Shown here: positions 18,313 through 28,914 of the stretch, piece by piece
How positions within the stretch are numbered: the first letter of the stretch is position 1
Layout of the letters: every line of letters starts with the position of its first letter
Assembly (NCBI GenBank): GCA_937957915.1
Contig: CALGNZ010000080.1
Span: 1 to 63,394, forward strand
Source of the DNA: an uncultured Granulosicoccaceae bacterium
GTDB taxonomy: Bacteria; Pseudomonadota; Gammaproteobacteria; Granulosicoccales; Granulosicoccaceae
Direction: 5' to 3'
Length of the DNA: 63,394 nt
Translations under genes and position numbers: made by a program
Notes under the pieces: model-generated
What the model was told of the DNA's origin: nothing
Database searches by the model: none
The model's input: the letters and a program-made list of their open reading frames with translations, nothing else

Positions 18313-19710
18313 GTGGCAGATAAACAATGCAAGTTGCTGGTGATCGGAGGCGGGCCGGGTGGCTACGTGTGTGCTATTCGTGCCGCACAGCTCGGCGTCG
18401 ACACCATGTTAGTAGAAGCAGACAAAGCCGGCGGCACCTGCCTGAACGTCGGGTGTATTCCATCGAAGGCTATTATTCATGCAGCGGACGAGTTTTACCG
18501 AGCGTGTAGTTTCACGGCAGATAATAAACTGGGTATTGTGGCAGCTCGCCCCTCAATCGATCTGCAGAAAACCGTGCAGTGGAAGGATAGCATCGTCTCA
18601 CGCCTCAATGGTGGTGTGGGTGGCTTGTTAAAGCGTGCCGGTGTGACTGTTATCGCCGGAAAGGCGAGTTTTCTCGACGGTAAAACTGTAAAGGTTGATA
18701 CCGACAATGATAGCTCCGGTTCTGTGACCATCAGTGCCGAGAACATAGTCATTGCAACCGGGTCAGAGCCTCAGCAGCTGCCGGCTATGGCGTTTGGTGG
18801 CAATGTCATTTCATCTACAGAGGCTTTGTCGCTCACAGAGTTACCAACGACACTGGCGATAGTCGGTGGTGGCTACATAGGGCTTGAGATTGGTACCGCA
18901 TACGCCAAGCTAGGCAGTCAGGTATTCATCGTTGAGTCTGCGGCCAGTATTCTGCCGCAATACGATGCCAGGTTAACCGAGCCGGTTGCAAAGCGGCTGG
19001 CGCAACTGGGTGTAGAAGTCGTGACCCAGGCCCGGGCAAACACTTTTACCGATGCCGGTCTGGAGTTCGAAATCAAGGATGGCAGTGTGCGCCAGTTGCC
19101 AGCAGACAAAGTACTGATTACGGTGGGACGCAGGCCGCGTACGCGCGATTGCAGGTTGTCAGAGCTGTCATTGACTATGAATGGTGATTTCGTGGAAATC
19201 GATGACCGCTGCCAGACATCAATGCGTGGCGTGTATGCCATTGGGGATGTCACCGGTGACCCGATGCTGGCGCATCGCGCTATGGCACAAGGGGAGATGG
19301 TGGCGGAGATAGCGGCCGGTTTAAATCGATCATGGGATAAACGTTGTATCCCGTCCGTGTGTTTTACCGATCCGGAGATCGTTTGTGCAGGGTTGTTACC
19401 TGCAGAGGCAATTGCGCAGGATCTGGAAGTAGACGTAACACAATTTCCGTTTACAGCGAGTGGCCGTGCCATGACCATGGAGCGCGAAGATGGATTTGTA
19501 AGAGTTGTGGCTCAGAAGGCAGACGGAGTGATCGTGGGTGTGCAGTCAGTTGGCGCCGGTGTCGCCGAATTGGCTGCATCATTTTCGCTGGCGATTGAAA
19601 TGGGCGCCAGAGTCGATGATGTCGCAGCGACTATCCATGCGCACCCCACTCTGGGTGAAGCGTTTCAGGAGGCGTGCATGCAGGCTGGTGGACATGCCTT
19701 GCATAGTTAG
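18313..19710 (+). CDS. lpd: Dihydrolipoyl dehydrogenase (E3) of the bkd complex
   Basis: This 465-residue flavoprotein reoxidises dihydrolipoyl groups with NAD+. It shows the FAD fold VIGGGPGGYVCAIRAA, the redox disulfide Cys43/Cys48 in GGTCLNVGCIPSK, the NAD fold VGGGYIGLEIG and a C-terminal HAHPTLGEAFQEA with the catalytic His-Glu pair. The start is GTG at 18313, supported by GGAGGA at 18300-18305 seven bases upstream and only 3 bp after bkdB. Linkage makes it the bkd-specific E3 (LpdV type); a general E3 for pyruvate dehydrogenase probably exists elsewhere. Confidence 0.94.
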   Translation: MADKQCKLLVIGGGPGGYVCAIRAAQLGVDTMLVEADKAGGTCLNVGCIPSKAIIHAADEFYRACSFTADNKLGIVAARPSIDLQKTVQWKDSIVSRLNGGVGGLLKRAGVTVIAGKASFLDGKTVKVDTDNDSSGSVTISAENIVIATGSEPQQLPAMAFGGNVISSTEALSLTELPTTLAIVGGGYIGLEIGTAYAKLGSQVFIVESAASILPQYDARLTEPVAKRLAQLGVEVVTQARANTFTDAGLEFEIKDGSVRQLPADKVLITVGRRPRTRDCRLSELSLTMNGDFVEIDDRCQTSMRGVYAIGDVTGDPMLAHRAMAQGEMVAEIAAGLNRSWDKRCIPSVCFTDPEIVCAGLLPAEAIAQDLEVDVTQFPFTASGRAMTMEREDGFVRVVAQKADGVIVGVQSVGAGVAELAASFSLAIEMGARVDDVAATIHAHPTLGEAFQEACMQAGGHALHS

Positions 19711-20051
19711 GAGATTACGCCCTGCGGGCGGGGCGCTGTCATCAGCTAACAAACCACGGCTCGCATATAGGGTATCCCAGCCGGGGCCCTCATTGTTTAA
19801 AAAACCAAAAATGGCGTGAAAGCCTTTTTGTTGCCAACGTTGGGTGTCGGTGAGCGAGGCGAGCTACTCTAATGCTGCGAGCTCTGCAGCATTTTGAGAT
19901 GGGATACTCCGGGTGGCCGGTAAACGCCTGATAACGCCACTAATTAGCGGACCTGATAGCCAGAACGACTGTGATACTGGTTTGCCTGCTTAAGTTGTCG
20001 CCAGATCAGTCGTTACCCGCACACGGAAACCAGAGCGGAGTGTGTAACACG
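19711..20051. other. Intergenic region after lpd
   Basis: A small GC-rich hairpin, CGCCC-TGC-GGGCG at 19718-19730, sits just after the lpd stop but lacks a T-run, so it is only a weak terminator candidate. Around 19848-19870 the sequence TGTCGGTGAGCGAGGCGAGC resembles TGTTGGTGAGCGACGCGAAC near 57360, also downstream of a gene. I see no gene here. Confidence 0.4.
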
Positions 20052-20237
20052 ATGAAGCTTGAATTACTCAATAAGGGCAGTAACACGGTAGGCGCAAGCC
20101 GCAACAAGGCGGCGCTAGCTTCAGCCAAGAAGAACATTTGGCGGGGCAAATTCGATCGCCGCAAGCGTCCGCGCGACGAAGATATGTTGATAGAACTGGC
20201 ACTGACGCCTGCGCACGGCATGAATGACCGCAAATAG
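20052..20237 (+). CDS. Small basic hypothetical protein, 61 aa
   Basis: From the ATG at 20052 this frame encodes 61 residues starting MKLELLNKGSNTVGASRNK. The middle is rich in Lys and Arg (KKNIWRGKFDRRKRPRDED). There is no signal peptide or membrane segment. GGAG at 20037-20040 is 11 bases upstream, rather far. It lies between lpd and the convergent glycosyltransferase gene. Composition would suit a nucleic-acid-binding or ribosome-associated peptide, but I recognise no family and the frame may be spurious. Confidence 0.35.
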   Translation: MKLELLNKGSNTVGASRNKAALASAKKNIWRGKFDRRKRPRDEDMLIELALTPAHGMNDRK

Positions 20238-20270
20238 CCCTGCACCCGCTGTTTGAGGCGAGGGCGAACC

Positions 20271-21938
20271 CTACATCGTTTGCAGCCTGGCGTCTTTATC
20301 AGATTTCAATGGTGTTGTTAGAGGTTGCGCACTGTCGACAGCGGGCCTGTTACCTTCGAATTCATAAATGTTGAAATTGACATATCGCTTGACCGAAAGA
20401 AGATGATATTTTTCGGCTACCTGCGACTCGAGATTTTCGGACGTCGGTAAACTTCTCGACCAGGTAAACTCCCGATTGATGGCGACATATATCTTGCCAC
20501 CATCGCTGTACACTCCATCCATCACCGAGCTAACCGGTGGAGGATCGATTTCCCATCGATCCTGAGTGAGCGAGTCACCATAATAAGACAGCAGTCGTGG
20601 CTCTCCCCATAGCATGATGGCGCGATCCGTCTCATTTAAATGTTCAATCAGGTAACTTGCCGCTGAACGATAGTCATCTCTCCAGTATTCACTCTTGTAA
20701 AAGTAGTTGTAGCTCGCGTATATATTCATTGCCAACAGAGATACAAAGGCAACTCGCGCGCTTTGGTTGATAATGTTTTTACCAGCAGTGGCAGCCTGCA
20801 GGTTTTTTACAGTGAATGTCAGCGGTAAGAGGATCGCTAACGGGATTGACAGATAAAACGAATGCCTGGGCATCCAGTTGATCGCAGAGACCTTTGCTAC
20901 CAGCACTGCCATGATAAAACTGCTTATCAACAGCACCAGAAAAAAGCGGGTGCTGGTGTTTTCGTTGTCGTTTTTCGCACTTTTAGAGAACGGACTATGT
21001 GCATTTATGAAGCCCGCACATAGTACGAGTGACGCAATTGCCAGTGCGGATAGTTGCCAGGCGTACTGAAGAATGCCATCTGCAATGCTGCCGCTCTCGC
21101 GCAGAGCATCCAGCGGTGGGCCGAATGTGTGTCCAACCAGGATACCGTAGATGGCGAATAAGCTGTTTTTATACAGTGGTAAGCCGATACCATTAGTCGA
21201 GTCGATTGCTAACTCGCCTACGGCAGGTGTACCCATCAGATAGATGCCTGCCGGTATGCTCGCGATGAGGGCGGGCGCCCACCATTTGAGCCATCCGAAC
21301 ACGTTGCGAGAAATTGCTGCGTGCGATAGGGCCAGAGCCAGCGAAAAGACGCCGAGCAGAATACTTGCAAAGCAGCTTATCCCGGTTATAACGGCGAAAA
21401 GAACAATGCGCGCGGGCTTTGGTTTTCCGGCGTCAGTAAAGATTGAACTAAGCAAATACAGCTGTATCGCGCCCAGCGAAAACAACAGTGAGTAAGGACG
21501 CACTTCCTGGCTGTAGCAGATCCAGAATGCACTGACGGTCAGGTAGGTCGTTGACCAAAAGGCGTGTCGGCTGCCATAAATGTTGGCCACGGTTGCGTAC
21601 ATGAAAAACAGCGCAACGACGCCAGGTAGTACGGACAGAACTCGTAGCGAAAACTCACTGTCTCCAATAATTGCCCGCCATCCTGACAGAATGAAGAAGT
21701 AAAGAGGTTGGTATTTGTCGCCACCTGCCCTGGATGAAAGTTCGAAAAAAGTGCCAGCCAGAGTTTTGGAGTCAGTGACAACCAGGCTTTGGCCTTCGTC
21801 GAACCAAAGGCTTTGATTTGTCAACATAAAGAGGCGGAGCAAGGCCCCACCCAAAATCACGAGAGCTATTAAAACGGTGTGGCGCGTATCCACCGCATGC
21901 CTGGTTTTGCAGCGGTTGTACAAATCATCAGAGAACAT
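20271..21938 (-). CDS. GT-C glycosyltransferase, family-39-like membrane protein
   Basis: This 555-residue polytopic membrane protein has roughly ten hydrophobic helices. Near the N-terminus LFMLTNQSLWFDEGQSL carries the Asp-Glu of the first periplasmic loop typical of PMT/ArnT-like GT-C enzymes, followed by YQPLYFFIL and YSQEVRPYSL, also characteristic. The C-terminal 120 residues form a soluble periplasmic domain. Such enzymes transfer a sugar from a polyprenyl phosphate donor to a lipid, glycan or protein in the periplasm. There are no polysaccharide genes nearby to suggest the acceptor. It is transcribed alone. Confidence 0.82.
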   Translation of the reverse strand: MFSDDLYNRCKTRHAVDTRHTVLIALVILGGALLRLFMLTNQSLWFDEGQSLVVTDSKTLAGTFFELSSRAGGDKYQPLYFFILSGWRAIIGDSEFSLRVLSVLPGVVALFFMYATVANIYGSRHAFWSTTYLTVSAFWICYSQEVRPYSLLFSLGAIQLYLLSSIFTDAGKPKPARIVLFAVITGISCFASILLGVFSLALALSHAAISRNVFGWLKWWAPALIASIPAGIYLMGTPAVGELAIDSTNGIGLPLYKNSLFAIYGILVGHTFGPPLDALRESGSIADGILQYAWQLSALAIASLVLCAGFINAHSPFSKSAKNDNENTSTRFFLVLLISSFIMAVLVAKVSAINWMPRHSFYLSIPLAILLPLTFTVKNLQAATAGKNIINQSARVAFVSLLAMNIYASYNYFYKSEYWRDDYRSAASYLIEHLNETDRAIMLWGEPRLLSYYGDSLTQDRWEIDPPPVSSVMDGVYSDGGKIYVAINREFTWSRSLPTSENLESQVAEKYHLLSVKRYVNFNIYEFEGNRPAVDSAQPLTTPLKSDKDARLQTM

Positions 21939-22172
21939 CTTTGCTTCACTTGCTATAAATAGTCGCGGAATACACTTGAATTGGCAGATTCCGTAGTTTT
22001 ATTGTTTTTCTGCTGGGACTATAACCGCTCACGCGAGTGAAGGATAGGGAGAAATAACACAGCGGGGCAAAATTTCAGTGTTTTGTTGTAAAAAAACTAT
22101 CAGACTGCCGGGTAAACTAGGTAGGGCCTCAGAAAAGTGTCGTAGTGGCCTGAATAAATGGTAATTTCTTTC

Positions 22173-22191
22173 GTTGGCCGTTGCGGCCAAC
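22173..22191. other. Perfect 8-bp hairpin downstream of the DUF349 gene
   Basis: GTTGGCCG-TTG-CGGCCAAC at 22173-22191 is a strong stem-loop about 30 bp after the DUF349 gene stop. Neither strand has a T-run after it. It could cap or slow transcription of the minus-strand leu-DUF349 run. The rest of 21939-22220 contains nothing I can name. Confidence 0.4.
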
Positions 22192-22220
22192 ATGTTGGAC
22201 TTTAGTCAAATATCGCGTGG

Positions 22221-25200
22221 TTAAAGGTCCAGAGCACTGTTGAATCTCTGCTCAAGTGCCGCTGAATCCGCCAGGCTGGCCGGTAATGCGGTAAGCCACG
22301 CAATCTTCAGGTTGGTCGTCTCCTCTGCCACTGAATGATTGATATTGCCTCGATCGCCGGTCTGTAATTTCTTCAGCTGATGTTGCATACGAAGGTCACG
22401 GTCGGTGGCTGGCGTGTCTTTGTCCTTTAAAATTTCCGCCTCGATACACAGCAACCGGCGTTGTAGTGTATTCGCCTCATAGTCGGGTTGAGTATTCGCG
22501 CTGAGATGGCCAAGGATCGAATCACGGCGCTGTGCCATGGCTTTTTTCCATTCGGCGCTGTCGCTTTTTTCGCCGCTGTCCCAACTCTCGAGCAATCGCT
22601 CAGATTCAGCCTTTGCCAGATCAGGCGGCTGGTCAATTAATTCCTCCAGCATGGTGCAGATATCGGCATTATGAGCGATGCGATCCAGTTCGGCGCTGCG
22701 AGAATTTTCGCCAAATTTGTGGATTTGTGCTTCAACGCTGTCTACAGCCCGACCGAAATCCCTCAGTAGATACTTGCTGTCTCTTTCCGGAAATTCTGGC
22801 AACGATTGAAATTCGTCCTGTAGCAGTTGTAATTCCTTATCGTCGACAGTGGTATCCGTTTTACCCATTTGTTTTAGCTCGCGGATAATCTCCTTAGCGC
22901 GCGTCACATGCTGGATGCTGCTTGCGTATTGTTCCTTTTGCTGGTCGCGGTGACGTGAATAAATGTCGCTGCACAGTTGGTTGAATTCTGCCCATAATTT
23001 CTTGTCGTCTTTTTGCCGGGTTATGCCGGTGCGTCGCCATAGCCCTTGTAGGCGTTTTACCTGATTTATGCAGTGCTGATTGACGTCGCCTTCAGCCAGT
23101 GCCTTCACCTTTTCGATGAGATCTGCTTTTTCCTGAGCACCGGCATCATAGGCCGGGGTGAGTTTTTCATTGATTGCGTCAACGATACTAGTGAATCGCT
23201 GATCAAGTTCTGCAGACGCTTTGCGATCGAACACACGCGTATTACGCCACTCCGCTTTCGCTGTGCGAAGGGTTTTTTCGACAAGCTTCCATTCGGCATT
23301 CTCCCAGTCTGATTTCTCGAGATAACCTTCAAGCATTTCACAAACGTCGCCACGATGTTTGAGTTTGCTGTTTTTCTCCTCACGTTTGGCAGCAAAATAT
23401 TTTGCGCACGGTTCAAAAGCCGTATCTGCTGCGGTCTTAAAGCGCGGCCAGTATTTTTCCAGCGCAGGGCTCGCACCCATTGATTTCCACTGCTGCTGCA
23501 AATCCTTGATTCGATCCGCTTGATCTCGCGGAGCCAGCCCCTGGTCGGGCACTTTCTCCATTTGTTCGCACAATGACACCAGCTTGGGTTCAGTGGCAAA
23601 TTGTTTCCAGTCACCGAGTTCATTCAGCTTTACTTCAAGTCGGGAGAGTTTTTCCTGATAACGCTGCTTTTCCGACTCTGGCAATCTGGAAATTTTGCTG
23701 GCCAGCCGCTCGTGAATGGAGCGAGCGGGGCCCCATCGTTTTGAAGCAAGCGCACTGTTCAGTGAAGAGAACTGTTTTCCGATTGCGTTTTGCAGCGCAA
23801 CGCGGCTTTCGCGCTGATCTGTTGCCTGCTTTTTCAATTGAGCAATCAGTTGCGGCAACTCTGCGGCGTAGGCAGTTTTTTCCTTTGCTTCCGTCTTAAA
23901 CCAGTCATTCAGTGCAGACAGTTTCTTTATTTCATCGTCGAGGTTCGGAGTGACGCGTTCAGGTTTTGGTCTGCCGGAGTGATCGCCGCTGTTTTTGCGA
24001 CTGGCTGCTGTATCAGCACTGTTTTCGGCTTTGCTATTGGCATCGGCACCAGCCGGTATTATCGTCGCGTCCCGGGCGGCGCTGGCGGTCTCGACATCAG
24101 CACCGGTTTGAGCGGCAGTTGCGCCGGTCGCTCTGCTGGTCTCGTCGGTTCTGCCGTTTAAGGCGTTTATTGCAGCGACTACGGTGGATGCCTGCTTTAA
24201 CTGCACCGTTGCAGAGCGCGACGCCTGCTGATAGCTTTGTTCAAGGTCTTTGAAGCTGCTGAAGTCTTTTTCAGCTTGCTGCCAGCGTGCCTTGCAATCA
24301 TTGAATAAACGGCGCGCTGGTTGGTACTTTTCTGTCAGCGCGTCAGCACTTGAGTCAAACAAACTATCTCGAAGTTGTACTACTTCGTCAGTGATCGCCT
24401 GACAGGTATCGTGCTTTTTCTGACGTTCTTTGTTGGCCGCTACTTTATCTGCGGCGATCTGTCTCAGTGCCTGGTATTTCTCTGCCGCTTCGGCTGCTGG
24501 CTGAAAAGACAGTTGTTGCCATTGTTGGTCGAACAGTTCAAATCGGGTGGTGTAGTTTGGCGACCACGTACCCGTTGCCAGCCGTTCCATCTCATCGATG
24601 ATTTTGTGAGTCGTCTGATTTTGTCTTTGTACAAGCTGCTCGGCATCGCGTTGCTCATCAAGCCGTACCTTGAGTATTTTGGCAACCGCCTTGTCTTTGC
24701 TCTTTAATCCTCTCCAGCATTTATCGATGGCTTCGATGGAGGAGAGTCTTTGCGCCACTGATAGCCGTGTGTCATGGAAACGTGTTGCCAGCGCAATGCT
24801 GCACAGGTCGCTATCTTCGTTAAACAGGGATGATCCGTAGTCACGTATCTGCACATCTTTGTGGTGCGCGGTGATCGCGATTGCAAGGGGTCTTTTATCA
24901 GCGTCGTTGCTGTAAGTACTGATTAAACTCCTGGTCTCGTCTCCACCGCTAAGCTGCCTGCTGTATTGTTTTGCGGCACTGTCTTTAACCGCTACGCTTT
25001 GATCTTGCAGTGCGGTAGACAGTAACAATTCAACATCTTTTATCTGGCTCATTGCAGCAAGGCGTTTTTTTTCTGACGGATCTTCCAGTGCAGCACGGGC
25101 ATCAGCGTTTGAACTTGCCGATGCAGGCACTTGCTGAGTGCCTGATTGATTGCTGCCGGTGTTTTCTGATTTTTTGGTTGAGCCGGCTTTACCGACTGCT

Positions 25201-25256
25201 CCATCCTCAGAAGATTTATTGCCGGGCCATTTTAATGATTTAAGCTTGCTCAGCAT
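22221..25256 (-). CDS. DUF349-repeat protein, 1011 aa
   Basis: This very acidic/basic, mostly helical protein has several DUF349 repeats of about 75 residues, visible as recurring LQQQWKSMG, LQGLWRRTG and similar W/R segments followed by a WxxF motif (WAEFNQLCSDIYSRH, YWPRFKTAADTAFE). An N-terminal HEAT-like helical region comes first, and a low-complexity Ala/Thr/Asp linker lies about 390-430. There is no signal peptide or membrane helix, so it is cytoplasmic. DUF349 proteins have no established biochemical role that I can state. The ATG at 25256 (MLSKLKSLKWPG) has GGAA upstream; a start at 25289 is less likely. It follows leuB by 67 bp. Confidence 0.82.
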   Translation of the reverse strand: MLSKLKSLKWPGNKSSEDGAVGKAGSTKKSENTGSNQSGTQQVPASASSNADARAALEDPSEKKRLAAMSQIKDVELLLSTALQDQSVAVKDSAAKQYSRQLSGGDETRSLISTYSNDADKRPLAIAITAHHKDVQIRDYGSSLFNEDSDLCSIALATRFHDTRLSVAQRLSSIEAIDKCWRGLKSKDKAVAKILKVRLDEQRDAEQLVQRQNQTTHKIIDEMERLATGTWSPNYTTRFELFDQQWQQLSFQPAAEAAEKYQALRQIAADKVAANKERQKKHDTCQAITDEVVQLRDSLFDSSADALTEKYQPARRLFNDCKARWQQAEKDFSSFKDLEQSYQQASRSATVQLKQASTVVAAINALNGRTDETSRATGATAAQTGADVETASAARDATIIPAGADANSKAENSADTAASRKNSGDHSGRPKPERVTPNLDDEIKKLSALNDWFKTEAKEKTAYAAELPQLIAQLKKQATDQRESRVALQNAIGKQFSSLNSALASKRWGPARSIHERLASKISRLPESEKQRYQEKLSRLEVKLNELGDWKQFATEPKLVSLCEQMEKVPDQGLAPRDQADRIKDLQQQWKSMGASPALEKYWPRFKTAADTAFEPCAKYFAAKREEKNSKLKHRGDVCEMLEGYLEKSDWENAEWKLVEKTLRTAKAEWRNTRVFDRKASAELDQRFTSIVDAINEKLTPAYDAGAQEKADLIEKVKALAEGDVNQHCINQVKRLQGLWRRTGITRQKDDKKLWAEFNQLCSDIYSRHRDQQKEQYASSIQHVTRAKEIIRELKQMGKTDTTVDDKELQLLQDEFQSLPEFPERDSKYLLRDFGRAVDSVEAQIHKFGENSRSAELDRIAHNADICTMLEELIDQPPDLAKAESERLLESWDSGEKSDSAEWKKAMAQRRDSILGHLSANTQPDYEANTLQRRLLCIEAEILKDKDTPATDRDLRMQHQLKKLQTGDRGNINHSVAEETTNLKIAWLTALPASLADSAALEQRFNSALDL

Positions 25257-25323
25257 GTTTGTTCCGTAGATGTTGTCGTTGCGCAGCAATGCGACCTGTC
25301 AAATCGCTTTCTCAACAGTTCTG

Positions 25324-26433
25324 TCAGCTTGCCTGGCTGAGAGAGTTTAGTTCATCAATGAGTGCAGCGCCCATTGCAGATGTCGATACCGGGTCAGCAC
25401 CTGTGGCTGCAATATCTATTGTTCTGATGTTGTTAGCCAGAATGTTGTCCACCGCGGACTCGAGCAAATCTGCATCCTGATTTCTGTTCAGAGAAAAGCG
25501 CAGGCACATTGCAAAAGACAGGATTGTGGCGAGTGGGTTGGCCTTACCCTGGCCTGCAATATCAGGTGCTGAACCATGTACGGGTTCATAGAGTGCCGAC
25601 CGCTTTCCGTTGACTTCGGCGCCAAGTGATGCCGATGGCAACATGCCGAGTGATCCTGTCAGCATGGCGGCGCAGTCGGACAAAATATCTCCGAACAGGT
25701 TGTCTGTGGCAATGACGTCGAACTGTTTGGGTTGACGTACAAGTTGCATGGCACAGTTGTCTGCGTACATGTGCTCCAGCGTTATGTCCGGGTATTCTTT
25801 ACCGACTCTGGTCGCGATTTGGCGCCAGAACACACCTGTTTCCATCACGTTGGCCTTTTCGACCGAATGTACTTTCTTGTTGCGTTTCGCAGCGAGTTCA
25901 AAGCCAACTCTTACCAGCCGTTCAATTTCGCTTTCAAAATAGACCTGCGTGTCTAACGCACGCCTGCGACCGTCTGGCATTGTTTCAATTCCGCGTGGCT
26001 CACCGAAGTAAACACCTGCGGTTAGCTCGCGAAGAATCAGGATGTCGAGGCCTGATACCAGATCCTGTTTTAAAGAAGACGCAGCGGCCAGCGCAGGCAT
26101 GCAGGTAGCGGGGCGCAGGTTGGCAAACAGATCGAGTTCTTTGCGCAAAGTAAGCAGGCCGGCTTCCGGGCGCAGATGCCTTTCCACGTTGTCCCACTGC
26201 GGTCCGCCCACTGAACCCATTACAATAGCGTCGACTTCTTTGGCCACTGCCAGTGTATCGTCGGAAAGAGGCGTGCCATAGCGGTCGTAGGCCGCACCGC
26301 CCAGATCATCTTTACTGATATCGAACTCAATGCCGCGATTAGACGAAAACCAGTCCATAACTTTGACCAGTTCGTTAATCACTTCAGGGCCAATGCCATC
26401 GCCCGGTAACAATAAGATGGAAGCTTTATTCAT
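25324..26433 (-). CDS. leuB: 3-isopropylmalate dehydrogenase
   Basis: This 369-residue enzyme catalyses the NAD-dependent oxidative decarboxylation of 3-isopropylmalate, the third committed step of leucine synthesis. It shows [11 protein letters not shown] at the N-terminus, [10 protein letters not shown] and [14 protein letters not shown] in the substrate loop, and the metal/NAD motif [20 protein letters not shown] followed by [18 protein letters not shown]. Length and motifs are standard. It lies 81 bp after leuD and probably belongs to the same transcript; a DUF349 gene follows. Confidence 0.97.
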   Translation of the reverse strand: MNKASILLLPGDGIGPEVINELVKVMDWFSSNRGIEFDISKDDLGGAAYDRYGTPLSDDTLAVAKEVDAIVMGSVGGPQWDNVERHLRPEAGLLTLRKELDLFANLRPATCMPALAAASSLKQDLVSGLDILILRELTAGVYFGEPRGIETMPDGRRRALDTQVYFESEIERLVRVGFELAAKRNKKVHSVEKANVMETGVFWRQIATRVGKEYPDITLEHMYADNCAMQLVRQPKQFDVIATDNLFGDILSDCAAMLTGSLGMLPSASLGAEVNGKRSALYEPVHGSAPDIAGQGKANPLATILSFAMCLRFSLNRNQDADLLESAVDNILANNIRTIDIAATGADPVSTSAMGAALIDELNSLSQAS

Positions 26434-26514
26434 GAGTTATCTTGATGGTTCGATGTTGTTAGATGCAGACAATCGCAGTTCAGCCTGACCTGCGATCCGA
26501 CGCCGTTATTGAGT

Positions 26515-27132
26515 TTAGGCTGCAGGTGTTAACCAGCTGTGTGCTGAGGCTTTATCTTTTTCAAAGCTTGAAATCTTGCTGTCTTTTTCCAATGTCAGAG
26601 CAATCTCGTCAAGTCCGTTTAGCAGACAGTGTTTGCGGAAGTCATCGATTTCAAAAGTGTGTGTCGCACCATCCGGAGCTGTTACTGTTTGCGAATCGAG
26701 ATCAACAGAAAAGACCGCGTTGGCGCCGTACTCAGCCTGTCGCGTCAGGTCTTCGATTTGCTCTTGCGGCAAGCGGATCAACAGCATGCCGTTTTTGAAA
26801 GCGTTATTGTAAAAAATATCTGAAAAAGAGGGCGCTATTACGCAGCGGATGCCAAAGTCCTCAATCGCCCATGCGGCATGCTCGCGTGATGATCCACAGC
26901 CGAAGTTATCACCGGCGATCAGGATGCTGGCGTTTTTATAGGCTTCCTGATTCAGCACAAAAGACGGGTTGTCGCTGCCATCATCATTGTAGCGCATGGA
27001 GTGAAACAGGCCTTTTCCAAGGCCACTACGTCCAATAGTTTTGAGGTATTGTTTGGGGATGATCATATCGGTATCAACATTGATCATTGGCAGCGGAGCG
27101 GCCACTCCCGACAGTTCTTTTAATGCTTTCAT
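26515..27132 (-). CDS. leuD: 3-isopropylmalate dehydratase small subunit
   Basis: This 205-residue swivel-domain subunit of isopropylmalate isomerase pairs with LeuC. Signature segments are [32 protein letters not shown] and [10 protein letters not shown]. Its ATG overlaps the leuC stop (ATGA), so the two subunits are translationally coupled. Length is normal for the bacterial small subunit. It acts in the cytoplasm, isomerising 2- to 3-isopropylmalate. Confidence 0.97.
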   Translation of the reverse strand: MKALKELSGVAAPLPMINVDTDMIIPKQYLKTIGRSGLGKGLFHSMRYNDDGSDNPSFVLNQEAYKNASILIAGDNFGCGSSREHAAWAIEDFGIRCVIAPSFSDIFYNNAFKNGMLLIRLPQEQIEDLTRQAEYGANAVFSVDLDSQTVTAPDGATHTFEIDDFRKHCLLNGLDEIALTLEKDSKISSFEKDKASAHSWLTPAA

Positions 27133-28559
27133 GTGGTTGTTCCCCCGCTGGCTGTTGCCTCAAGTTCGCGTACATCGGTCAGGTGACCGGTAATAGCAGC
27201 AGCGGCTGCCATTGCCGGAGACATTAAATGCGTGCGACCTCCATGGCCCTGTCGACCCTCGAAGTTTCTGTTGGAGGTCGATGCGCACCTTTCACCGGGC
27301 TCAAGCCGATCTGGGTTCATGCCAAGGCACATCGAGCAACCGGGTTCACGCCAATCGAAACCGGCAGCTTTCAGGATGTCGGCGATGCCTTCATCTTCGG
27401 CTTGCTTTTTGACCAGACCGGAGCCGGGTACGACCATCGCATTGATGTTTGCAGCGATAGTTTTACCTTCAACCACACGGGCTACAGCACGGAGGTCCTC
27501 TATACGACCGTTGGTGCACGAGCCTATAAAAACGCGGTCTATCGGGATGCTCGACAGAGGGGTGCCAGCTTGCAGACCCATGTACTCAAGTGAGCGTTTG
27601 GCAGCGGCCTGTTTGTGTTCGTCGGCGAAATCTTCAGGAGCAGGCACAACTTCTGTGATGGCCAGTGCGTCTTCGGGGGATGTGCCCCAGGTGACCACCG
27701 GTGCGATCTCGGCGGCGTCAAGTTCGATAATGGCGTCAAAGTGAGCATCTTTATCCGATTTAAGGGTTTTCCAGTACGCAACAGCTTCATCCCAGTCCTT
27801 GCCCTTCGGCGCCATCGGGCGCCCCTTCAGATATTCAAAGGTTGTTTCATCAGGTGCAACCAGGCCCGCACGTGCACCGCCTTCGATGGCCATATTACAC
27901 AGTGTCATTCTGCCTTCCATGGTGAGATTCCGAATCGCCTCACCGGCATATTCAATGACGTGGCCCGTGCCCCCGGCGGTTCCGGTTTTGGCGATGACAG
28001 CGAGGGTCAGGTCCTTGGCTGTGACTCCGACGCCCAGTTTGCCGTTGACCTTCACCAGCATGTTCTTTGATTTGTTTTGCAGTAACGTTTGCGAAGCCAG
28101 CACATGTTCGACCTCGGATGTGCCGATTCCGTGCGCAAGCGCACCAAAGGCACCATGCGTGGCTGTATGGGAGTCACCGCAGACAACGGTTGTGCCGGGT
28201 AATGTGAAGCCCTGCTCGGGACCAATGATATGCACGATGCCCTGGCGGATATCATGTTCGTTGTAGTATTCGACACCAAATTCTTTGGTGTTGTCGCGCA
28301 GGGTATCAACCTGCAGTTTGCTTTCCGGGTCGTTGATGCCCCCGGAACGGTCGCTGGTGGGGATATTGTGATCGACTACAGCCAGTGTTAGTTCTGGTCT
28401 GCGTACCTTGCGATTGCCGATGCGAAGCCCTTCGAACGCCTGCGCGCTCGTCACTTCGTGCACCAGATGCCGGTCTATGTATATAAGGCAGGTACCATCT
28501 GGCTCAGTGGTGACTACGTGAGCATCCCAAATCTTGTCGTATAGTGTTTTCGCTTGCAA
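27129..28559 (-). CDS. leuC: 3-isopropylmalate dehydratase large subunit
   Basis: This 476-residue aconitase-family subunit binds a [4Fe-4S] cluster through Cys residues in IGSCTNGR and [11 protein letters not shown]. Other landmarks are [29 protein letters not shown] and [12 protein letters not shown]. The start is TTG at 28559, giving [16 protein letters not shown] in line with family N-termini, and is supported by GAGAGG seven bases upstream. It is the first gene of leuC-leuD-leuB. No leucine-rich leader peptide or attenuator was evident in the 170 bp before it. Confidence 0.96.
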   Translation of the reverse strand: MQAKTLYDKIWDAHVVTTEPDGTCLIYIDRHLVHEVTSAQAFEGLRIGNRKVRRPELTLAVVDHNIPTSDRSGGINDPESKLQVDTLRDNTKEFGVEYYNEHDIRQGIVHIIGPEQGFTLPGTTVVCGDSHTATHGAFGALAHGIGTSEVEHVLASQTLLQNKSKNMLVKVNGKLGVGVTAKDLTLAVIAKTGTAGGTGHVIEYAGEAIRNLTMEGRMTLCNMAIEGGARAGLVAPDETTFEYLKGRPMAPKGKDWDEAVAYWKTLKSDKDAHFDAIIELDAAEIAPVVTWGTSPEDALAITEVVPAPEDFADEHKQAAAKRSLEYMGLQAGTPLSSIPIDRVFIGSCTNGRIEDLRAVARVVEGKTIAANINAMVVPGSGLVKKQAEDEGIADILKAAGFDWREPGCSMCLGMNPDRLEPGERCASTSNRNFEGRQGHGGRTHLMSPAMAAAAAITGHLTDVRELEATASGGTTT

Positions 28560-28731
28560 TAGCCTGCCTCTCGGATGGAATCATGCACCGCACAGAGGCC
28601 TTGACGGTGCCGGGTAGAGAGCAGTCGCAAAGCCAGCGGCAAAGAGGCTAATGGTAGAGCGCTACAGCGGGCGCTGCAATAAAATAAACGGGTCTCGCTG
28701 TGCTGACGTTCGTATTACGTTAGGTGACAAG

Positions 28732-28914
28732 TCATCCTATTAGCGACATGGGATCGACTTCTACCGCTGTACTTTGTGAATTGGTGCCCGGCCAGTTGAG
28801 CCACAGGGTGACCGCAGCGATTGCCAGTACACCTGCAATTCCGCCAACGGCAAGCAACGTCATGCTATTCACTGTTGACCGTCTTTGCTGTCTTAAATCT
28901 CGATGGTTGTTCAT
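28732..28914 (-). CDS. Small single-helix membrane protein, 60 aa
   Basis: From the ATG at 28914 the frame encodes 60 residues. A basic N-terminus (MNNHRDLRQQRRSTVNS) is followed by one strong membrane helix (MTLLAVGGIAGVLAIAAVTL) and a short polar tail. AGGTG lies eight bases before the start. This topology predicts an inner-membrane peptide with its N-terminus in the cytoplasm. It sits 172 bp upstream of leuC on the same strand, but no link with leucine synthesis is apparent. Family unknown. The frame extends upstream to 29004, but that would bury the basic-hydrophobic signature. Confidence 0.5.
   Translation of the reverse strand: MNNHRDLRQQRRSTVNSMTLLAVGGIAGVLAIAAVTLWLNWPGTNSQSTAVEVDPMSLIG

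Noticed and set aside
28560-28731. Leucine attenuator or leader peptide before leuC
   Set aside because: No short frame rich in leucine codons with a terminator/antiterminator pair was seen on the minus strand.
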